64,000 nt of DNA from Kluyvera genomosp. 1 (GTDB taxonomy: Bacteria; Pseudomonadota; Gammaproteobacteria; Enterobacterales; Enterobacteriaceae): positions 62,001 to 126,000 of the forward strand of contig NZ_LGHZ01000015.1 of NCBI RefSeq assembly GCF_001266615.1, in the 5' to 3' direction. Below the pieces are notes generated by a model, which saw nothing but the letters and a program-made list of their open reading frames with translations, ran no database searches and was not told the origin of the DNA. Below are positions 46,362 to 56,957 of the stretch, one piece after another (the stretch's first letter is position 1; each line of letters starts with the position of its first letter). The position numbers were made by a program, and so were the translations under genes.

Positions 46362-47349
46362 TCTTTCTGGAATCGACAAAAGCGTCATTTTGCTGATGAC
46401 GATTGGCGAAGATCGTGCCGCTGAGGTGTTCAAGCACCTCAGCACTCGCGAAGTGCAGCAGCTCAGTACCGCGATGGCCAACGTCAAACAGATCTCCAAC
46501 AAACAGCTAACCGACGTGCTGGCCGAGTTTGAGCAGGAAGCGGAACAGTTCGCCGCGCTCAGCGTCAATGCCAACGAATACCTTCGTTCGGTACTGGTGA
46601 AAGCGCTGGGCGAAGAACGCGCCTCCAGCCTGCTGGAAGATATTCTCGAAACCCGCGAAACCACCAGCGGTATCGAAACGCTCAACTTTATGGAGCCGCA
46701 GAGCGCGGCCGATATTATCCGCGACGAGCATCCGCAGATCATCGCCACCATCCTTGTGCACCTTAAACGTGGCCAGGCGGCCGATATTCTGGCGTTGTTT
46801 GATGAACGCCTGCGTCACGATGTGATGCTGCGTATTGCGACCTTCGGCGGCGTGCAGCCAGCGGCGCTGGCGGAACTGACCGAAGTGCTGAACAACCTGC
46901 TCGACGGCCAGAACCTCAAACGCAGCAAAATGGGCGGCGTGAGAACGGCGGCAGAGATCATCAACCTGATGAAAACGCAGCAGGAAGAAGCGGTTATTAC
47001 CGCCGTACGCGAATTCGATGGCGATCTGGCGCAGAAAATTATCGACGAGATGTTCCTGTTCGAAAACCTGGTGGAAGTCGACGATCGCAGTATCCAGCGC
47101 CTGCTGCAGGAAGTGGATTCCGAATCGTTGCTTATCGCTCTCAAAGGCTCCGAGCCGCCGCTACGCGAGAAGTTCCTGCGCAATATGTCCCAGCGTGCTG
47201 CCGACATCCTGCGCGACGACCTCGCCAACCGTGGCCCGGTACGTCTGTCCCAGGTGGAGAACGAACAGAAAGCGATTCTGCTGATCGTTCGTCGACTGGC
47301 GGAAACCGGCGAGATGGTAATTGGCAGCGGAGACGACACCTATGTCTGA
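46354..47349 (+). CDS. fliG: FliG, rotor/switch protein
   Basis: C-ring protein that receives torque from MotA and reverses rotation with FliM/FliN. The 331 residues equal E. coli FliG. The EHPQIIA motif of the middle domain is present ([14 protein letters not shown]), and the charged C-terminal torque helix is intact ([17 protein letters not shown]). It starts inside the fliF end (ATGAGTAA) and overlaps fliH by eight bases. Confidence 0.97.
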   Translation: MSNLSGIDKSVILLMTIGEDRAAEVFKHLSTREVQQLSTAMANVKQISNKQLTDVLAEFEQEAEQFAALSVNANEYLRSVLVKALGEERASSLLEDILETRETTSGIETLNFMEPQSAADIIRDEHPQIIATILVHLKRGQAADILALFDERLRHDVMLRIATFGGVQPAALAELTEVLNNLLDGQNLKRSKMGGVRTAAEIINLMKTQQEEAVITAVREFDGDLAQKIIDEMFLFENLVEVDDRSIQRLLQEVDSESLLIALKGSEPPLREKFLRNMSQRAADILRDDLANRGPVRLSQVENEQKAILLIVRRLAETGEMVIGSGDDTYV

Positions 47350-48043
47350 TACCACGCCGTGGAAAGTCTGGCAGCCTGACGATCTCGCGCCACCGGCGGT
47401 GGCCGAGTTCACCCCGCTCTCCGTTGATGAACCCGACGGCGAGCCGCAGGAGGAGATTTCTGCCGAACAGCTGCAACAGCAGCAATTGGCTCAGCTACAG
47501 ATTCAGGCCCATGAACAGGGCTATCAGGCAGGGCTGCGTGAAGGCCACGCCGCCGGACAGCAGCAAGGCTATCAGGAAGGTCTGGCACAGGGGCGGGAAC
47601 AAGGACTGGAACAAGCGAGGCAAGAACAAGCACCGATTCACACCCGGATGCAGCAGCTGGCAAGCGAATTTCAGCACACGCTGGATACGCTCGACAGCGT
47701 TATCGCTTCCCGCCTGATGCAAATGGCGCTGGAAGCAGCTCGGCAGATTGTCGGCCAGGTGCCGGTAGTGGACAACACCGCGCTGATTAAACAGATTCAA
47801 TCGTTGCTGCAGCAAGAACCGCTGTTTACCGGCAAGCCGCAGCTGCGCGTGAGCCCGGAAGATTTACCCCGCGTCGAAGAGATGCTCGGCGCCACGCTGA
47901 ATTTACACGGCTGGCGCCTGCGCGGTGACCCGACGCTGCACCCCGGCGGCTGTAAAGTCTCTGCTGATGAGGGCGATCTTGATGCCAGCGTTGCCACCCG
48001 CTGGCAGGAATTGTGCCGCCTGGCGGCACCGGGAGCCTGCTAA
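47342..48043 (+). CDS. fliH: FliH, export ATPase regulator
   Basis: Cytoplasmic protein of 233 residues that binds FliI, holds down its ATPase and brings it to the export gate. Gln-rich heptads with GxxxG repeats are obvious ([18 protein letters not shown], then [15 protein letters not shown]), followed by the conserved C-terminal domain ([20 protein letters not shown]). I chose the ATG at [14 protein letters not shown], which overlaps fliG by eight bases; an upstream ATG seven codons earlier is not needed. Overlaps fliI by one base. Confidence 0.95.
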   Translation: MSDTTPWKVWQPDDLAPPAVAEFTPLSVDEPDGEPQEEISAEQLQQQQLAQLQIQAHEQGYQAGLREGHAAGQQQGYQEGLAQGREQGLEQARQEQAPIHTRMQQLASEFQHTLDTLDSVIASRLMQMALEAARQIVGQVPVVDNTALIKQIQSLLQQEPLFTGKPQLRVSPEDLPRVEEMLGATLNLHGWRLRGDPTLHPGGCKVSADEGDLDASVATRWQELCRLAAPGAC

Positions 48044-49419
48044 TGACCGTGCGTCTGACTCGCTGGCTCAATACCTTAGACAACTTTGAGGCGCGCATCG
48101 CGCAGCTGCCCGCCGTACGCCGCTACGGTCGGTTAGTTCGCGCCACCGGTCTGGTACTGGAAGCCACCGGGCTACAGCTGCCGCTGGGTGCCACCTGCAT
48201 TATTGAACGCCAACAGGGCACAGAAACGCAGGAAGTGGAAAGCGAAGTGGTGGGCTTTAACGGCCAGCGTCTGTTTTTGATGCCGCTGGAAGAGGTCGAG
48301 GGAATCTTACCTGGCGCGCGCGTCTACGCCCGCAATATTACCGGGGAAGGTCTGCAAAGCGGCAAACAGCTGCCGCTTGGCCCGGCGCTACTCGGCCGCG
48401 TGCTCGACGGCAGCGGCAAACCGCTGGACGGCCTGCCGGCACCAGATACCACTGAAACCGGGGCGCTGATTACTCAGCCGTTTAACCCACTGCAGCGTAC
48501 GCCTATCGAGCACGTGCTGGATACCGGCGTGCGGCCGATCAACGCCCTGCTCACCGTCGGCCGCGGCCAGCGTATGGGGCTGTTTGCCGGTTCCGGCGTC
48601 GGTAAAAGCGTGCTGCTTGGCATGATGGCGCGCTATACCCGCGCCGATGTGATTGTGGTTGGACTTATTGGTGAACGTGGCCGCGAAGTTAAAGATTTTA
48701 TCGAGAATATTCTCGGCACCGAAGGGCGCGCCCGTTCGGTGGTGATTGCCGCTCCGGCTGACGTTTCGCCGCTGCTGCGTATGCAAGGTGCCGCGTACGC
48801 CACCCGCGTGGCGGAAGATTTCCGCGATCGCGGCCAGCACGTGCTGCTGATTATGGACTCCCTTACCCGCTACGCGATGGCGCAGCGTGAAATCGCCCTG
48901 GCTATCGGCGAACCGCCGGCAACCAAAGGCTATCCGCCGTCGGTCTTCGCTAAGCTACCGGCACTGGTTGAACGCGCCGGTAACGGTATCAGCGGCGGTG
49001 GTTCTATCACCGCATTCTATACGGTACTGACCGAAGGTGATGATCAGCAGGACCCGATTGCCGACTCGGCGCGCGCCATTCTCGACGGCCATATCGTCCT
49101 GTCGCGACGGCTGGCGGAAGCCGGACACTATCCGGCAATTGATATTGAAGCGTCGATTAGCCGCGCCATGACCGCGTTAATTAGCGAAGAACATTACGCG
49201 CGCGTTCGGCACTTTAAGCAGCTGCTTTCCAGCTTCCAGCGTAACCGTGACCTGATAAGCGTCGGTGCCTATGCCAAAGGCAGCGACCCGATGCTGGATA
49301 AAGCCATTACGCTCTGGCCGCAGCTGGAGGCATTTTTACAGCAAGGCATTCTTGAAAAAGCAGACTGGGAATCCTCAATCCTGAACCTGGAATTGATATT
49401 CCCAACGTCGTTACCCTAA
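48043..49419 (+). CDS. fliI: FliI, flagellar export ATPase
   Basis: Hexameric ATPase of the flagellar type III export system, related to F1 beta. The 458 residues hold Walker [15 protein letters not shown], Walker [14 protein letters not shown] and the family stretch [16 protein letters not shown] chose the ATG overlapping the fliH stop (TAATG). The protein ends IFPTSLP, where E. coli ends IFPTVS: the last Leu-Pro and the stop codon come from the end of the ERIC element that begins at 49412. The core is intact, so activity should not be affected. Confidence 0.96.
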   Translation: MTVRLTRWLNTLDNFEARIAQLPAVRRYGRLVRATGLVLEATGLQLPLGATCIIERQQGTETQEVESEVVGFNGQRLFLMPLEEVEGILPGARVYARNITGEGLQSGKQLPLGPALLGRVLDGSGKPLDGLPAPDTTETGALITQPFNPLQRTPIEHVLDTGVRPINALLTVGRGQRMGLFAGSGVGKSVLLGMMARYTRADVIVVGLIGERGREVKDFIENILGTEGRARSVVIAAPADVSPLLRMQGAAYATRVAEDFRDRGQHVLLIMDSLTRYAMAQREIALAIGEPPATKGYPPSVFAKLPALVERAGNGISGGGSITAFYTVLTEGDDQQDPIADSARAILDGHIVLSRRLAEAGHYPAIDIEASISRAMTALISEEHYARVRHFKQLLSSFQRNRDLISVGAYAKGSDPMLDKAITLWPQLEAFLQQGILEKADWESSILNLELIFPTSLP

Positions 49420-49534
49420 ATAATTCGAGTGACATGAAGGCGGCAAGAGCGTGAATCCCCAGGAGCTGACTGAAGTCAGTGACTGGGGTGAACGAACGCA
49501 GCCAACCCACATGCCACTCGAAGTATGACGGGTA
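49412..49534. repeat. ERIC element between fliI and fliJ
   Basis: A 123-base copy of the enterobacterial repetitive intergenic consensus. Terminal inverted repeats are TACCC...TTCGAGTG and CACTCGAA...GGGTA. The internal hallmark GTGAATCCCCAGGAGCTGAC / GTCAGTGACTGGGGTGAACG can fold into a hairpin around a short centre, followed by the typical AACGCAGCCAAC. It lies inside the fli operon, where most enterobacteria have only a few bases, and its left end forms the last codons of fliI. It will be transcribed as a structured RNA segment. Confidence 0.92.
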
Positions 49535-49558
49535 GAGTGAAGCAAGAGGATCACAAAC

Positions 49559-50002
49559 ATGGCGCAGCATGGTGCATTAGCAACGCTTAAAGAATTGGCA
49601 GAAACCGATGTTGATAACGCCGCCCTGGTACTGGGCGAAATGCGACGCGGCTGCCAGCAGGCGGAAGAACAGCTGAAAATGTTGATGGACTACCAGCTTG
49701 AATATCAGAACAACCTGAACAACGACATGAGTCAGGGTATCGCCAGTCTACGCTGGCAGAACTACCAACAGTTTATCCAGACGCTTGAGAAGGCCATTGA
49801 CCAACACCGCCAGCAGTTAATCCAGTGGAATAACAAGGTGGAACAGGCGCTGACCTTCTGGCGAGAGAAAAAACAGCGCTTGCAGGCATGGCAAACGCTA
49901 CAGGACAGGCAGGCCTCCGCGGAGTTGTTGGCGGAAAACCGCCTTGACCAGAAGAAGATGGATGAGTTTGCCCAACGCGCTACCTTGAGGAAACCCGAAT
50001 GA
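49559..50002 (+). CDS. fliJ: FliJ, export chaperone/stalk
   Basis: Coiled-coil protein of 147 residues that inserts in the FliI hexamer like the F1 gamma stalk and escorts export chaperones. It is nearly all helical with many Gln/Glu ([36 protein letters not shown]). GAGGATCAC precedes the ATG just beyond the ERIC element. It overlaps fliK by four bases (ATGA). Confidence 0.95.
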   Translation: MAQHGALATLKELAETDVDNAALVLGEMRRGCQQAEEQLKMLMDYQLEYQNNLNNDMSQGIASLRWQNYQQFIQTLEKAIDQHRQQLIQWNNKVEQALTFWREKKQRLQAWQTLQDRQASAELLAENRLDQKKMDEFAQRATLRKPE

Positions 50003-51192
50003 TCACTCTGCCTAACCTTGCCGTCAGCGATGCAAATCTGACCGGCGCTGATACTGCGGCAAAAACCACAGGGAGCCCTGAGGACTTTCTCGCGCTGCTG
50101 GCGGGTGCGCTCACCCAGCTTCCCGGAACAGGAGGTGGGAAAGTCGCGCAGCTGGCCAACGAAGATGTCGATACATCACGCGACCTCAAAACGCCGACGC
50201 AATCACTCACCCAATGGCTGATGCAGCAGGATGCCGCCAGCACCACCGGCGATGTCGACTTGACGACGGCCGGCGATGCGCAAACGCTGTTAAGTTCATT
50301 AGCCGCGCATTTAAAAGGCGAGCTCAAAGCGGGCAAAGAGGGAACGCAAACCGGCGACAGCGATGACAAAACGGCTGAGAGCAAACTGAGCGATGATGAG
50401 CTGAAAAGCCTCAGCGCGCTGATGGCCATGCTGCCGGTCACGCCTCAGGTGCAGCAAACAGCCAGCACCGCCACGCCAACGCAGACAACCGATGCGCTCA
50501 ATACGCTGAGCACAGCGTTGAACCGCAGCGGTGGTAAGATGGAAGGCTTTGTGGATGTGAAAAGTACGCCCGCATCACAGCCGCAAACTGAAGCCCGCGC
50601 CCTATCGGCAGATTCCGCATTTATGATCCCATCGCAAAAGGCAGAAGCTGAAAGCGTCCCTAGCCCAGCCGCACCGACGTCCGCACTGACCCCGGTGAGC
50701 GCACAAACCGTTACGCCTGCCGCCGCGTCGGCCGCAGCGGCTACCGCCAATATTCATGCCCAATTGGGTACGCCGGACTGGCAACAAAACGTCAGCCAGC
50801 ATATCACCCTGTTTACTCGCCAGGGTCAGCAGACCGCAGAACTGCGTCTGCACCCGGAGTCGCTGGGCCAGGTGCATATCACGCTCAAAGTCGAAGATAA
50901 CCTCGCACAAATCCAGATGGCATCACCGCACAGCCACGTGCGCGCCGCGCTGGAAGCGGCACTACCGGTTCTGCGCAGCCAGCTTGAAGATAATGGCATT
51001 CAACTGGGACAAAGTAACATCAGCAGCGATGGCTTTGCCGGACAACAGCAGCAGTCGTCATCCCAACACGCTTTCGCGTCGCGGGGCGATGCAAACACCG
51101 CTGACGGCCAGGAAGATGGCGATGTGCTGAGCGTCCCTGCGGCCTTGCAATCCGCCGCCCGCGGTGACAACGCAGTAGACATCTTTGCTTAA
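49999..51192 (+). CDS. fliK: FliK, hook-length control protein
   Basis: Secreted molecular ruler that stops hook growth and switches export to filament proteins. The 397 residues (E. coli 375) have a long low-complexity Ala/Thr/Ser/Pro region (about 20-260), then the conserved C-terminal switch domain ([20 protein letters not shown] and the [21 protein letters not shown] segment) and a Gln/Ser-rich tail. Length variation in the middle is normal and could tune hook length. Confidence 0.95.
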   Translation: MITLPNLAVSDANLTGADTAAKTTGSPEDFLALLAGALTQLPGTGGGKVAQLANEDVDTSRDLKTPTQSLTQWLMQQDAASTTGDVDLTTAGDAQTLLSSLAAHLKGELKAGKEGTQTGDSDDKTAESKLSDDELKSLSALMAMLPVTPQVQQTASTATPTQTTDALNTLSTALNRSGGKMEGFVDVKSTPASQPQTEARALSADSAFMIPSQKAEAESVPSPAAPTSALTPVSAQTVTPAAASAAAATANIHAQLGTPDWQQNVSQHITLFTRQGQQTAELRLHPESLGQVHITLKVEDNLAQIQMASPHSHVRAALEAALPVLRSQLEDNGIQLGQSNISSDGFAGQQQQSSSQHAFASRGDANTADGQEDGDVLSVPAALQSAARGDNAVDIFA

Positions 51193-51204
51193 ACGCCCGA
51201 GGTA

Positions 51205-51262
51205 ACATGATTATTCCCGTCTTTTCCACGCTTTGACCCGCGCGGGAGGCGGGATAATCATC
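51205..51262. repeat. Inverted repeat between fliK and fliL
   Basis: ATGATTATTCCCG and CGGGATAATCAT are near-perfect inverted copies about 32 bases apart, with a further CCGCGCGGG palindrome between them. They sit in the 103-base gap, the only long fli gap apart from the ERIC site. It may be a processing or partial termination structure. Confidence 0.5.
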
Positions 51263-51295
51263 TGATAAGCAGTACTAAAAGGAAGACCGTTTCAG

Positions 51296-51763
51296 ATGAC
51301 TGACACCACAATCACTAAAAAGAGCAAACGCTCTATCTGGATCCCGCTACTGGTGCTGGTAACGCTTGCTGCCTGCGCCACCGCGGGCTACAGCTACTGG
51401 CGTTTTGAAAACAAGACCGCTGAAGCGGCGCCAAAAGAAGCCCCGCCGCCGGCCGCTCCGGTCTTTTTCCCACTCGATACCTTTACGGTTAACCTGGGCG
51501 ATGCCGATCGTGTGCTCTATGTGGGTGTCACGCTGCGCATGAAGGGTGAAGCCGACCGCGCGCGTTTAAACGACTATCTGCCGGAAGTGCGTAGCCGGAT
51601 GCTGCTGTTGCTGTCGCGTCAGGATGCGACCAAGCTTGCCACCGATGATGGCAAGAAGCAGCTCGCCGCCGATATTAAAGCGACGCTGAGCGCACCGCTG
51701 ATTGCCGGTCAGCCTAAACAGGATATTACCGACGTCCTGTACACCGCCTTTATTCTGCGATAG
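51296..51763 (+). CDS. fliL: FliL, stator-associated membrane protein
   Basis: Inner-membrane protein of 155 residues (E. coli 154) near the stator that supports motor torque in swarming. One membrane helix near the N terminus ([20 protein letters not shown]), a short Pro/Ala linker, then a periplasmic stomatin-like domain ([24 protein letters not shown] region). AAGGAAG precedes the ATG. First gene of fliLMNOPQR. Confidence 0.95.
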   Translation: MTDTTITKKSKRSIWIPLLVLVTLAACATAGYSYWRFENKTAEAAPKEAPPPAAPVFFPLDTFTVNLGDADRVLYVGVTLRMKGEADRARLNDYLPEVRSRMLLLLSRQDATKLATDDGKKQLAADIKATLSAPLIAGQPKQDITDVLYTAFILR

Positions 51764-51767
51764 CGCT

Positions 51768-52772
51768 ATGGGCGACAGTATTCTTTCTCAGGCCGAAATT
51801 GATGCGCTGCTCAACGGTGACAGCGATAACGCCAGCGAGCCTCTGGCGCGTGCAGCGGGCGAAGATGACATTCGCCCCTACGACCCCAATACGCAGCGCC
51901 GCGTCGTTCGTGAACGCTTGCAGGCGCTGGAGATCATTAACGAGCGTTTTGCGCGCCACTTCCGTATGGGGTTGTTTAACCTGCTGCGCCGTAGTCCGGA
52001 CATTACCGTGGGGGCCATTCGTATTCAGCCCTACCATGAGTTTGCCCGTAACCTGCCGGTGCCGACCAACCTTAACCTTATCCATTTAAAACCGCTGCGC
52101 GGCACTGGCCTGGTGGTCTTTTCGCCAAGCCTGGTCTTTATTGCCGTCGATAACCTGTTCGGTGGTGATGGTCGTTTCCCCACAAAAGTTGAGGGGCGCG
52201 AATTTACCCATACCGAGCAGCGCGTGATTAACCGCATGCTGAAGCTGGCGCTCGAAGGCTATAGCGACGCATGGAAGGCGATTAACCCGCTGGAAGTGGA
52301 GTATGTGCGTTCGGAGATGCAGGTGAAATTCACCAACATCACCACGTCCCCCAACGATATCGTGGTCAATACACCGTTCCACGTGGAAATCGGCAACCTG
52401 ACCGGCGAGTTCAATATCTGCCTGCCGTTCAGCATGATTGAGCCGCTGCGCGAGCTGTTGGTGAACCCGCCGCTGGAAAACTCACGCCACGAAGATCAAA
52501 ACTGGCGGGAAAACCTGGTACGTCAGGTGCAGCACTCGGAGCTGGAACTGGTGGCGAACTTCGCCGATATCTCGCTGCGTTTATCACAAATACTCAAATT
52601 AAAACCCGGTGATGTCCTGCCGATAGAGAAGCCCGATCGCATTATTGCTCATGTCGATGGCGTACCCGTGCTCACCAGTCAGTACGGTACCGTCAACGGC
52701 CAGTATGCGCTGCGCGTAGAACATTTGATCAACCCGATTTTGAATTCGCTGAACGAGGAACAGCCCAAATGA
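51768..52772 (+). CDS. fliM: FliM, switch protein
   Basis: C-ring protein that binds phospho-CheY and changes the direction of rotation. The 334 residues equal E. coli FliM. The N-terminal CheY-binding peptide MGDSILSQAEIDALLNGD is intact, the middle GGxG region is recognisable (FGGDGRFPTKVEGREF), and the C-terminal SpoA domain resembles FliN. I chose the ATG four bases after the fliL stop. It overlaps fliN by four bases. Confidence 0.97.
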   Translation: MGDSILSQAEIDALLNGDSDNASEPLARAAGEDDIRPYDPNTQRRVVRERLQALEIINERFARHFRMGLFNLLRRSPDITVGAIRIQPYHEFARNLPVPTNLNLIHLKPLRGTGLVVFSPSLVFIAVDNLFGGDGRFPTKVEGREFTHTEQRVINRMLKLALEGYSDAWKAINPLEVEYVRSEMQVKFTNITTSPNDIVVNTPFHVEIGNLTGEFNICLPFSMIEPLRELLVNPPLENSRHEDQNWRENLVRQVQHSELELVANFADISLRLSQILKLKPGDVLPIEKPDRIIAHVDGVPVLTSQYGTVNGQYALRVEHLINPILNSLNEEQPK

Positions 52773-53182
52773 GTGATATGAATACTCCACCCGATGACAA
52801 CAGCGGATCCGTGGACGATCTGTGGGCTGAAGCGCTGAACGAGCAACAAACAACCAGCAGCAAAAGCGCTGCCGATGCGGTGTTCCAGCAGCTTGGCGGT
52901 GGCGATGTCAGCGGCACGCTGCAGGATATCGACCTGATTATGGATATCCCGGTCAAACTGACCGTGGAACTGGGCCGCACCCGAATGACCATTAAAGAGC
53001 TGCTGCGCCTGACGCAAGGGTCTGTTGTGGCGCTGGACGGCCTGGCGGGCGAACCGCTGGATATTCTGATTAACGGTTATCTGATTGCCCAGGGTGAAGT
53101 GGTCGTCGTTGCCGATAAATACGGCGTGCGTATCACCGATATCATTACGCCATCAGAACGTATGCGTCGCTTGAGCCGTTAA
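52769..53182 (+). CDS. fliN: FliN, switch protein
   Basis: C-ring protein of 137 residues (E. coli length) with one SpoA domain (DIPVKLTVELGRTRMTIKEL, GEPLDILINGYLIAQGEVVV) and an acidic, disordered N terminus. It forms the base of the C ring with FliM and receives FliH-FliI. Overlaps fliM (ATGA). Confidence 0.97.
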   Translation: MSDMNTPPDDNSGSVDDLWAEALNEQQTTSSKSAADAVFQQLGGGDVSGTLQDIDLIMDIPVKLTVELGRTRMTIKELLRLTQGSVVALDGLAGEPLDILINGYLIAQGEVVVVADKYGVRITDIITPSERMRRLSR

Positions 53183-53183
53183 T

Positions 53184-53612
53184 ATGAAACCCCAGCCTGG
53201 CACCACTCATTCGACATCCAACACGACGACTGCGCACACCAGCGAATCGGTCGCCGTCACGCACGCCAACGAACCGATGACGTCACCGCTGATTCAGGTT
53301 AGCGGTGCGCTGCTGGGCATTATTGTGCTGATCCTCGCCGCCGCGTGGGTGGTCAAACGGGTGATGCCGGGCGCCATGAAAGGCCGCACGGTCAATGGCC
53401 TGTCGGTGAGCGCCAGCGCTTCTCTGGGCAACCGCGAGCGGGTGGTCATTGTTAACGTCGAGGATGCACGACTGGTGCTCGGCGTGACCGCCCAGCAGGT
53501 CACTTTGCTGCACACCCTGCCCCCGGCGCCGGTAGACGCTCAACCGCAGGTGGCCGTGCCTGAATTTGCCTCACTGATGAAAACTATGCTTAAGCGCCCT
53601 GGGAGATCCTGA
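53184..53612 (+). CDS. fliO: FliO, export apparatus assembly protein
   Basis: Membrane protein of 142 residues that helps to assemble the FliP pore. One membrane helix (about 37-59, [20 protein letters not shown]) and a conserved cytoplasmic domain ([40 protein letters not shown]). The N terminus is a Thr/Ser/His-rich stretch of about 30 residues, longer than in E. coli (121 residues in total). A start at Met32 is conceivable but has no better ribosome site. One base after fliN; overlaps fliP by one base. Confidence 0.92.
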   Translation: MKPQPGTTHSTSNTTTAHTSESVAVTHANEPMTSPLIQVSGALLGIIVLILAAAWVVKRVMPGAMKGRTVNGLSVSASASLGNRERVVIVNVEDARLVLGVTAQQVTLLHTLPPAPVDAQPQVAVPEFASLMKTMLKRPGRS

Positions 53613-54349
53613 TGCGTCGTTTATATTCCCTTGCGCTGGGCGGATTGCTGCTTCTTTCCCCTTCGGCCTTTGCCGAACTGCCGGGCTTAATCAGCCAGCC
53701 GCTCGCCAACGGTGGGCAAAGCTGGTCATTACCTATTCAGACGTTGGTGTTTATCACCTCGCTGACGTTTATTCCGGCCATTTTGCTGATGATGACCAGT
53801 TTTACTCGCATCATCATCGTCTTTGGGCTGTTGCGCAGCGCACTGGGTACACCGTCCGCACCTCCCAATCAGGTTCTACTGGGGCTGGCGCTGTTTTTGA
53901 CCTTTTTTATCATGTCGCCGGTTATCGATAAGGTTTACACCGACGCCTATCAGCCATTTAGCGAAGACAAAATCAGTATGCAGGAAGCGCTGGAGAAAGG
54001 CGCCCAGCCGCTGCGTGAATTCATGCTGCGTCAGACCCGCGAAGCTGATTTGGCCCTGTTTGCAAGGCTTGCTAACAGCGCGCCGATTCAAGGGCCGGAG
54101 GCCGTACCGATGCGCATTTTGCTGCCGGCTTATGTGACCAGCGAGCTGAAAACCGCCTTCCAGATTGGCTTCACCATTTTCATTCCGTTCTTGATTATCG
54201 ATCTGGTGATTGCCAGCGTGCTGATGGCGCTAGGGATGATGATGGTTCCGCCCGCCACTATCGCACTGCCGTTCAAGTTAATGCTGTTTGTATTGGTTGA
54301 TGGTTGGCAGCTGCTGGTTGGGTCGCTGGCGCAAAGTTTTTACAGTTAA
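53612..54349 (+). CDS. fliP: FliP, export gate protein
   Basis: Pore-forming protein of the flagellar export gate, 245 residues as in E. coli. It has a cleavable signal peptide (about 1-21, ending AFA), four membrane helices and the FliP signatures ([23 protein letters not shown] region, [20 protein letters not shown]). Five FliP, one FliR and four FliQ form the gate. Confidence 0.96.
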   Translation: MRRLYSLALGGLLLLSPSAFAELPGLISQPLANGGQSWSLPIQTLVFITSLTFIPAILLMMTSFTRIIIVFGLLRSALGTPSAPPNQVLLGLALFLTFFIMSPVIDKVYTDAYQPFSEDKISMQEALEKGAQPLREFMLRQTREADLALFARLANSAPIQGPEAVPMRILLPAYVTSELKTAFQIGFTIFIPFLIIDLVIASVLMALGMMMVPPATIALPFKLMLFVLVDGWQLLVGSLAQSFYS

Positions 54350-54358
54350 GGAGTAACC

Positions 54359-54628
54359 ATGACCCCTGAATCCGTCATGATGATGGGCACCGAAGCGATG
54401 AAAGTCGCTTTGGCGCTGGCCGCCCCGCTGCTGCTGGTGTCGCTAGTGACCGGTCTGATCATCAGTATCCTGCAGGCGGCGACGCAGATTAACGAAATGA
54501 CCCTGTCGTTTATCCCTAAAATCATCGCCGTTTTTATTGCCATCATTGTTGCCGGGCCGTGGATGCTCAATCTGCTGCTCGACTATGTGCGCACGTTATT
54601 TAACAATCTTCCCTACATCATCGGTTAA
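54359..54628 (+). CDS. fliQ: FliQ, export gate protein
   Basis: Membrane protein of 89 residues with two helices, part of the FliPQR export gate. It starts MTPESVMMMGTEAMKVALAL and contains the conserved ATQINEMTLSFIPKI. AAGGAG precedes the ATG, nine bases after fliP. Confidence 0.96.
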   Translation: MTPESVMMMGTEAMKVALALAAPLLLVSLVTGLIISILQAATQINEMTLSFIPKIIAVFIAIIVAGPWMLNLLLDYVRTLFNNLPYIIG

Positions 54629-54634
54629 GCCCCC

Positions 54635-55429
54635 ATGATGCACGTCACCAGCGACCAGTGGATTTCATGGATAAGCCTCTACTTCTGGCCGCTTTTGCGC
54701 GTGCTGGCGCTGGTCTCTACAGCCCCCATTCTGAGCGAAAAATCGGTGCCAAAGCGGGTGAAACTCGGGCTTGGCTTCCTCATCACTATCGTGATTGCCC
54801 CTTCGCTGCCAGTGGTTGAGGTTCCGCTCTTTTCCGCCCAGGCGCTGTGGCTCGCACTGCAGCAAATTCTTATCGGTATCGCCCTCGGGTTCACCATGCA
54901 GTTCGCCTTTGCGGCGATACGCACCAGCGGTGAGATTATCGGGCTCCAGATGGGTCTTTCTTTTGCGACCTTTGTTGACCCTGGCAGCAACCTTAATATG
55001 CCGGTTCTCGCGCGCATTATGGATATGCTGGCAATGCTGCTATTTCTCGTTTTTAACGGCCATTTATGGCTTATTTCGCTGCTGGTCGACACTTTTCACA
55101 CCCTGCCTATTGGCGGCGAACCTATCAATAGTAATGCCTTCCTGGCATTGACGCGTGCAGGTGGCATGATTTTCCTCAACGGCCTGATGCTGGCGCTGCC
55201 GATTATTACCCTGCTGCTGACGGTTAACCTGGCGCTAGGCATGCTCAACCGCATGACGCCACAACTGTCGATATTCGTGATTGGTTTCCCCATTACCCTG
55301 ACCATCGGTATTCTGCTAATGGCAGCATTAATGCCATTGATTGCCCCATTCTGTGAACACTTATTTGGCGAAATATTCGATCTATTAGCAGATATTATCA
55401 GTGAGTTACCACGCATAAATTCTCCATAA
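54635..55429 (+). CDS. fliR: FliR, export gate protein
   Basis: Membrane protein of 264 residues with six helices, the single-copy part of the FliPQR gate. Conserved stretches include [38 protein letters not shown] and [15 protein letters not shown]. Two adjacent ATGs start the frame; either is possible. Last gene of the operon; no clear intrinsic terminator follows before the rcsA control region. Confidence 0.96.
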   Translation: MMHVTSDQWISWISLYFWPLLRVLALVSTAPILSEKSVPKRVKLGLGFLITIVIAPSLPVVEVPLFSAQALWLALQQILIGIALGFTMQFAFAAIRTSGEIIGLQMGLSFATFVDPGSNLNMPVLARIMDMLAMLLFLVFNGHLWLISLLVDTFHTLPIGGEPINSNAFLALTRAGGMIFLNGLMLALPIITLLLTVNLALGMLNRMTPQLSIFVIGFPITLTIGILLMAALMPLIAPFCEHLFGEIFDLLADIISELPRINSP

Positions 55430-55445
55430 TGCCACCCGGTAATTG

Positions 55446-55459
55446 TAAGGAAATTCCTA
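55446..55459. promoter_or_regulatory. RcsAB box upstream of rcsA
   Basis: TAAGGAAATTCCTA is a full palindrome close to the RcsAB consensus TAAGAAT-ATTCCTA. It lies 247 bases before the rcsA start, where rcsA autoregulation by RcsA-RcsB acts in E. coli. The DNA between is A/T-rich and holds the rcsA promoter and leader. Confidence 0.75.
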
Positions 55460-55705
55460 AAATAAAAACGTTAAAACATCTACCAGCATATCGCTGGCGC
55501 GGGTTATTTGTTTTTAGATTATTCACATAACATAACATTTACTTTACTTTGAGAAGATTCCTGGCAAATTATACGTAACTTTACGGGATAGTTGATGCCG
55601 CCTGATCGTCTTCATTCTCATTTTTTATTTTTACCAGGTTCGTTAGGACGATGAAGTTCGAGGGTAATGGGTTAATTATCGTTACGCATTGAGTGAGGGT
55701 ATGCC

Positions 55706-56329
55706 ATGTCAACGATTATTATGGATATATGCAGTTACACGCGGCTAGGGTTAACCGGATACCTGGCCAGTCGTGGAGTGAAGAAAAGAGATATTGACAA
55801 TGTAGACAGCGTAGACGGGCTTGAAGAAATCTGTTTAGCGCGACGTCCCTCTGTCGTGTTCATTAATGAGGACTGTTTTATTCATGATGTGCAAAGCAGT
55901 CTGCATATCAAGCAGATCATTAATCAACACCCCAGGACTTTGTTCATTGTGTTTATGGCAATCGCAAATATTCATTTTGACGAATATTTGATGGTTAGGA
56001 GTAATCTGTTAATTAGCTCCAAATCGATTAAGCCAGAAACGCTAGACATTATTCTGGAGAATTATCTGAAAAAAGAAACAGCGGATGTAAAGCAAAATAA
56101 CGTATCGACATTATCATTAAGTCGTACGGAATCCAGCATGCTAAAAATGTGGATGTCAGGTCAAGGGACGATACAAATTTCCGATCAGATGAATATTAAA
56201 GCCAAAACGGTATCGTCACATAAGGGTAATATTAAAAGAAAGATTAAAACGCACAACAAACAGGTTATCTACCATGTGGTTCGCCTGGCAGAGAACGTCA
56301 CTTCAGGCATCTTTGTAAATATGCGTTAG
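55706..56329 (+). CDS. rcsA: RcsA, capsule transcription activator
   Basis: Unstable partner of RcsB that switches on capsule (colanic acid) genes and helps to repress flhDC. The 207 residues match E. coli RcsA in length. The N-terminal part resembles a receiver but lacks the phosphorylation set; the C-terminal LuxR-type helix-turn-helix is clear ([20 protein letters not shown]). GAGGGTATGCC precedes the ATG. Its codons are more A/T-rich than those of the fli genes. It is a Lon substrate, and DsrA, found 0.7 kb away, lifts its H-NS silencing in E. coli. Confidence 0.95.
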   Translation: MSTIIMDICSYTRLGLTGYLASRGVKKRDIDNVDSVDGLEEICLARRPSVVFINEDCFIHDVQSSLHIKQIINQHPRTLFIVFMAIANIHFDEYLMVRSNLLISSKSIKPETLDIILENYLKKETADVKQNNVSTLSLSRTESSMLKMWMSGQGTIQISDQMNIKAKTVSSHKGNIKRKIKTHNKQVIYHVVRLAENVTSGIFVNMR

Positions 56330-56348
56330 GACTCGCGAGACAGGGAAA

Positions 56349-56370
56349 CTGGCGGTATGTCTACCGCCAG
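56349..56370. terminator. Hairpin between convergent rcsA and dsrB
   Basis: Nine-base-pair stem CTGGCGGTA/TACCGCCAG with a four-base loop, 20 bases past the rcsA stop codon. It can serve both genes. Confidence 0.65.
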
Positions 56371-56382
56371 GTGTCAAAAATA

Positions 56383-56592
<210 letters not shown>

Positions 56593-56707
56593 TTAGCCCA
56601 GTGTAGAACAAAATTGCCTCCCTGACAGCGCATTGCTGCATAACCGCCTATTAATCCGTCGCTTACCATTGACTGTTCAAAAAATGAGCAAAAACATGCA
56701 ACCGATG

Positions 56708-56713
56708 TATAAT
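56708..56713 (+). promoter_or_regulatory. -10 element before yodD
   Basis: TATAAT lies 31 bases before the yodD start codon. No good -35 element is evident at the usual spacing, which would fit a sigma-S-favoured promoter. This is inference. Confidence 0.4.
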
Positions 56714-56743
56714 TATACAGGGAGTGTAAAAAAGGTACCGGTG

Positions 56744-56950
56744 ATGAAAACGAACATTAACCCTCGGGGGGTAAATGTTGATGCGCTGCTGGCAGCCATC
56801 AATGAAATTAGCGAAAGCGAAATCCATCGCACCGCAGACGATCCGCATCATGTTAGCGTTGACGGCCGCGAATACCATACCTGGCATGAACTGGCTGAAG
56901 CCTTCGAGCTGGATATCCATGATTTCAGCGTCACGGAAGTCACGCGCTAG
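56744..56950 (+). CDS. yodD: YodD stress-induced small protein
   Basis: Protein of 68 residues related to E. coli YodD (75), reported as induced by acid, peroxide and cadmium. The core is clear (NVDALLAAINEISESEIHR, HVSVDGREYHTW, AFELDIHDFSV). I chose the ATG at MKTNINPRG, with AAAGGT upstream; the first 37 codons of the longer frame show no similarity. It ends seven bases before the dsrA terminator, so the two converge. Confidence 0.88.
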   Translation: MKTNINPRGVNVDALLAAINEISESEIHRTADDPHHVSVDGREYHTWHELAEAFELDIHDFSVTEVTR

Positions 56951-56957
56951 ACAGATA

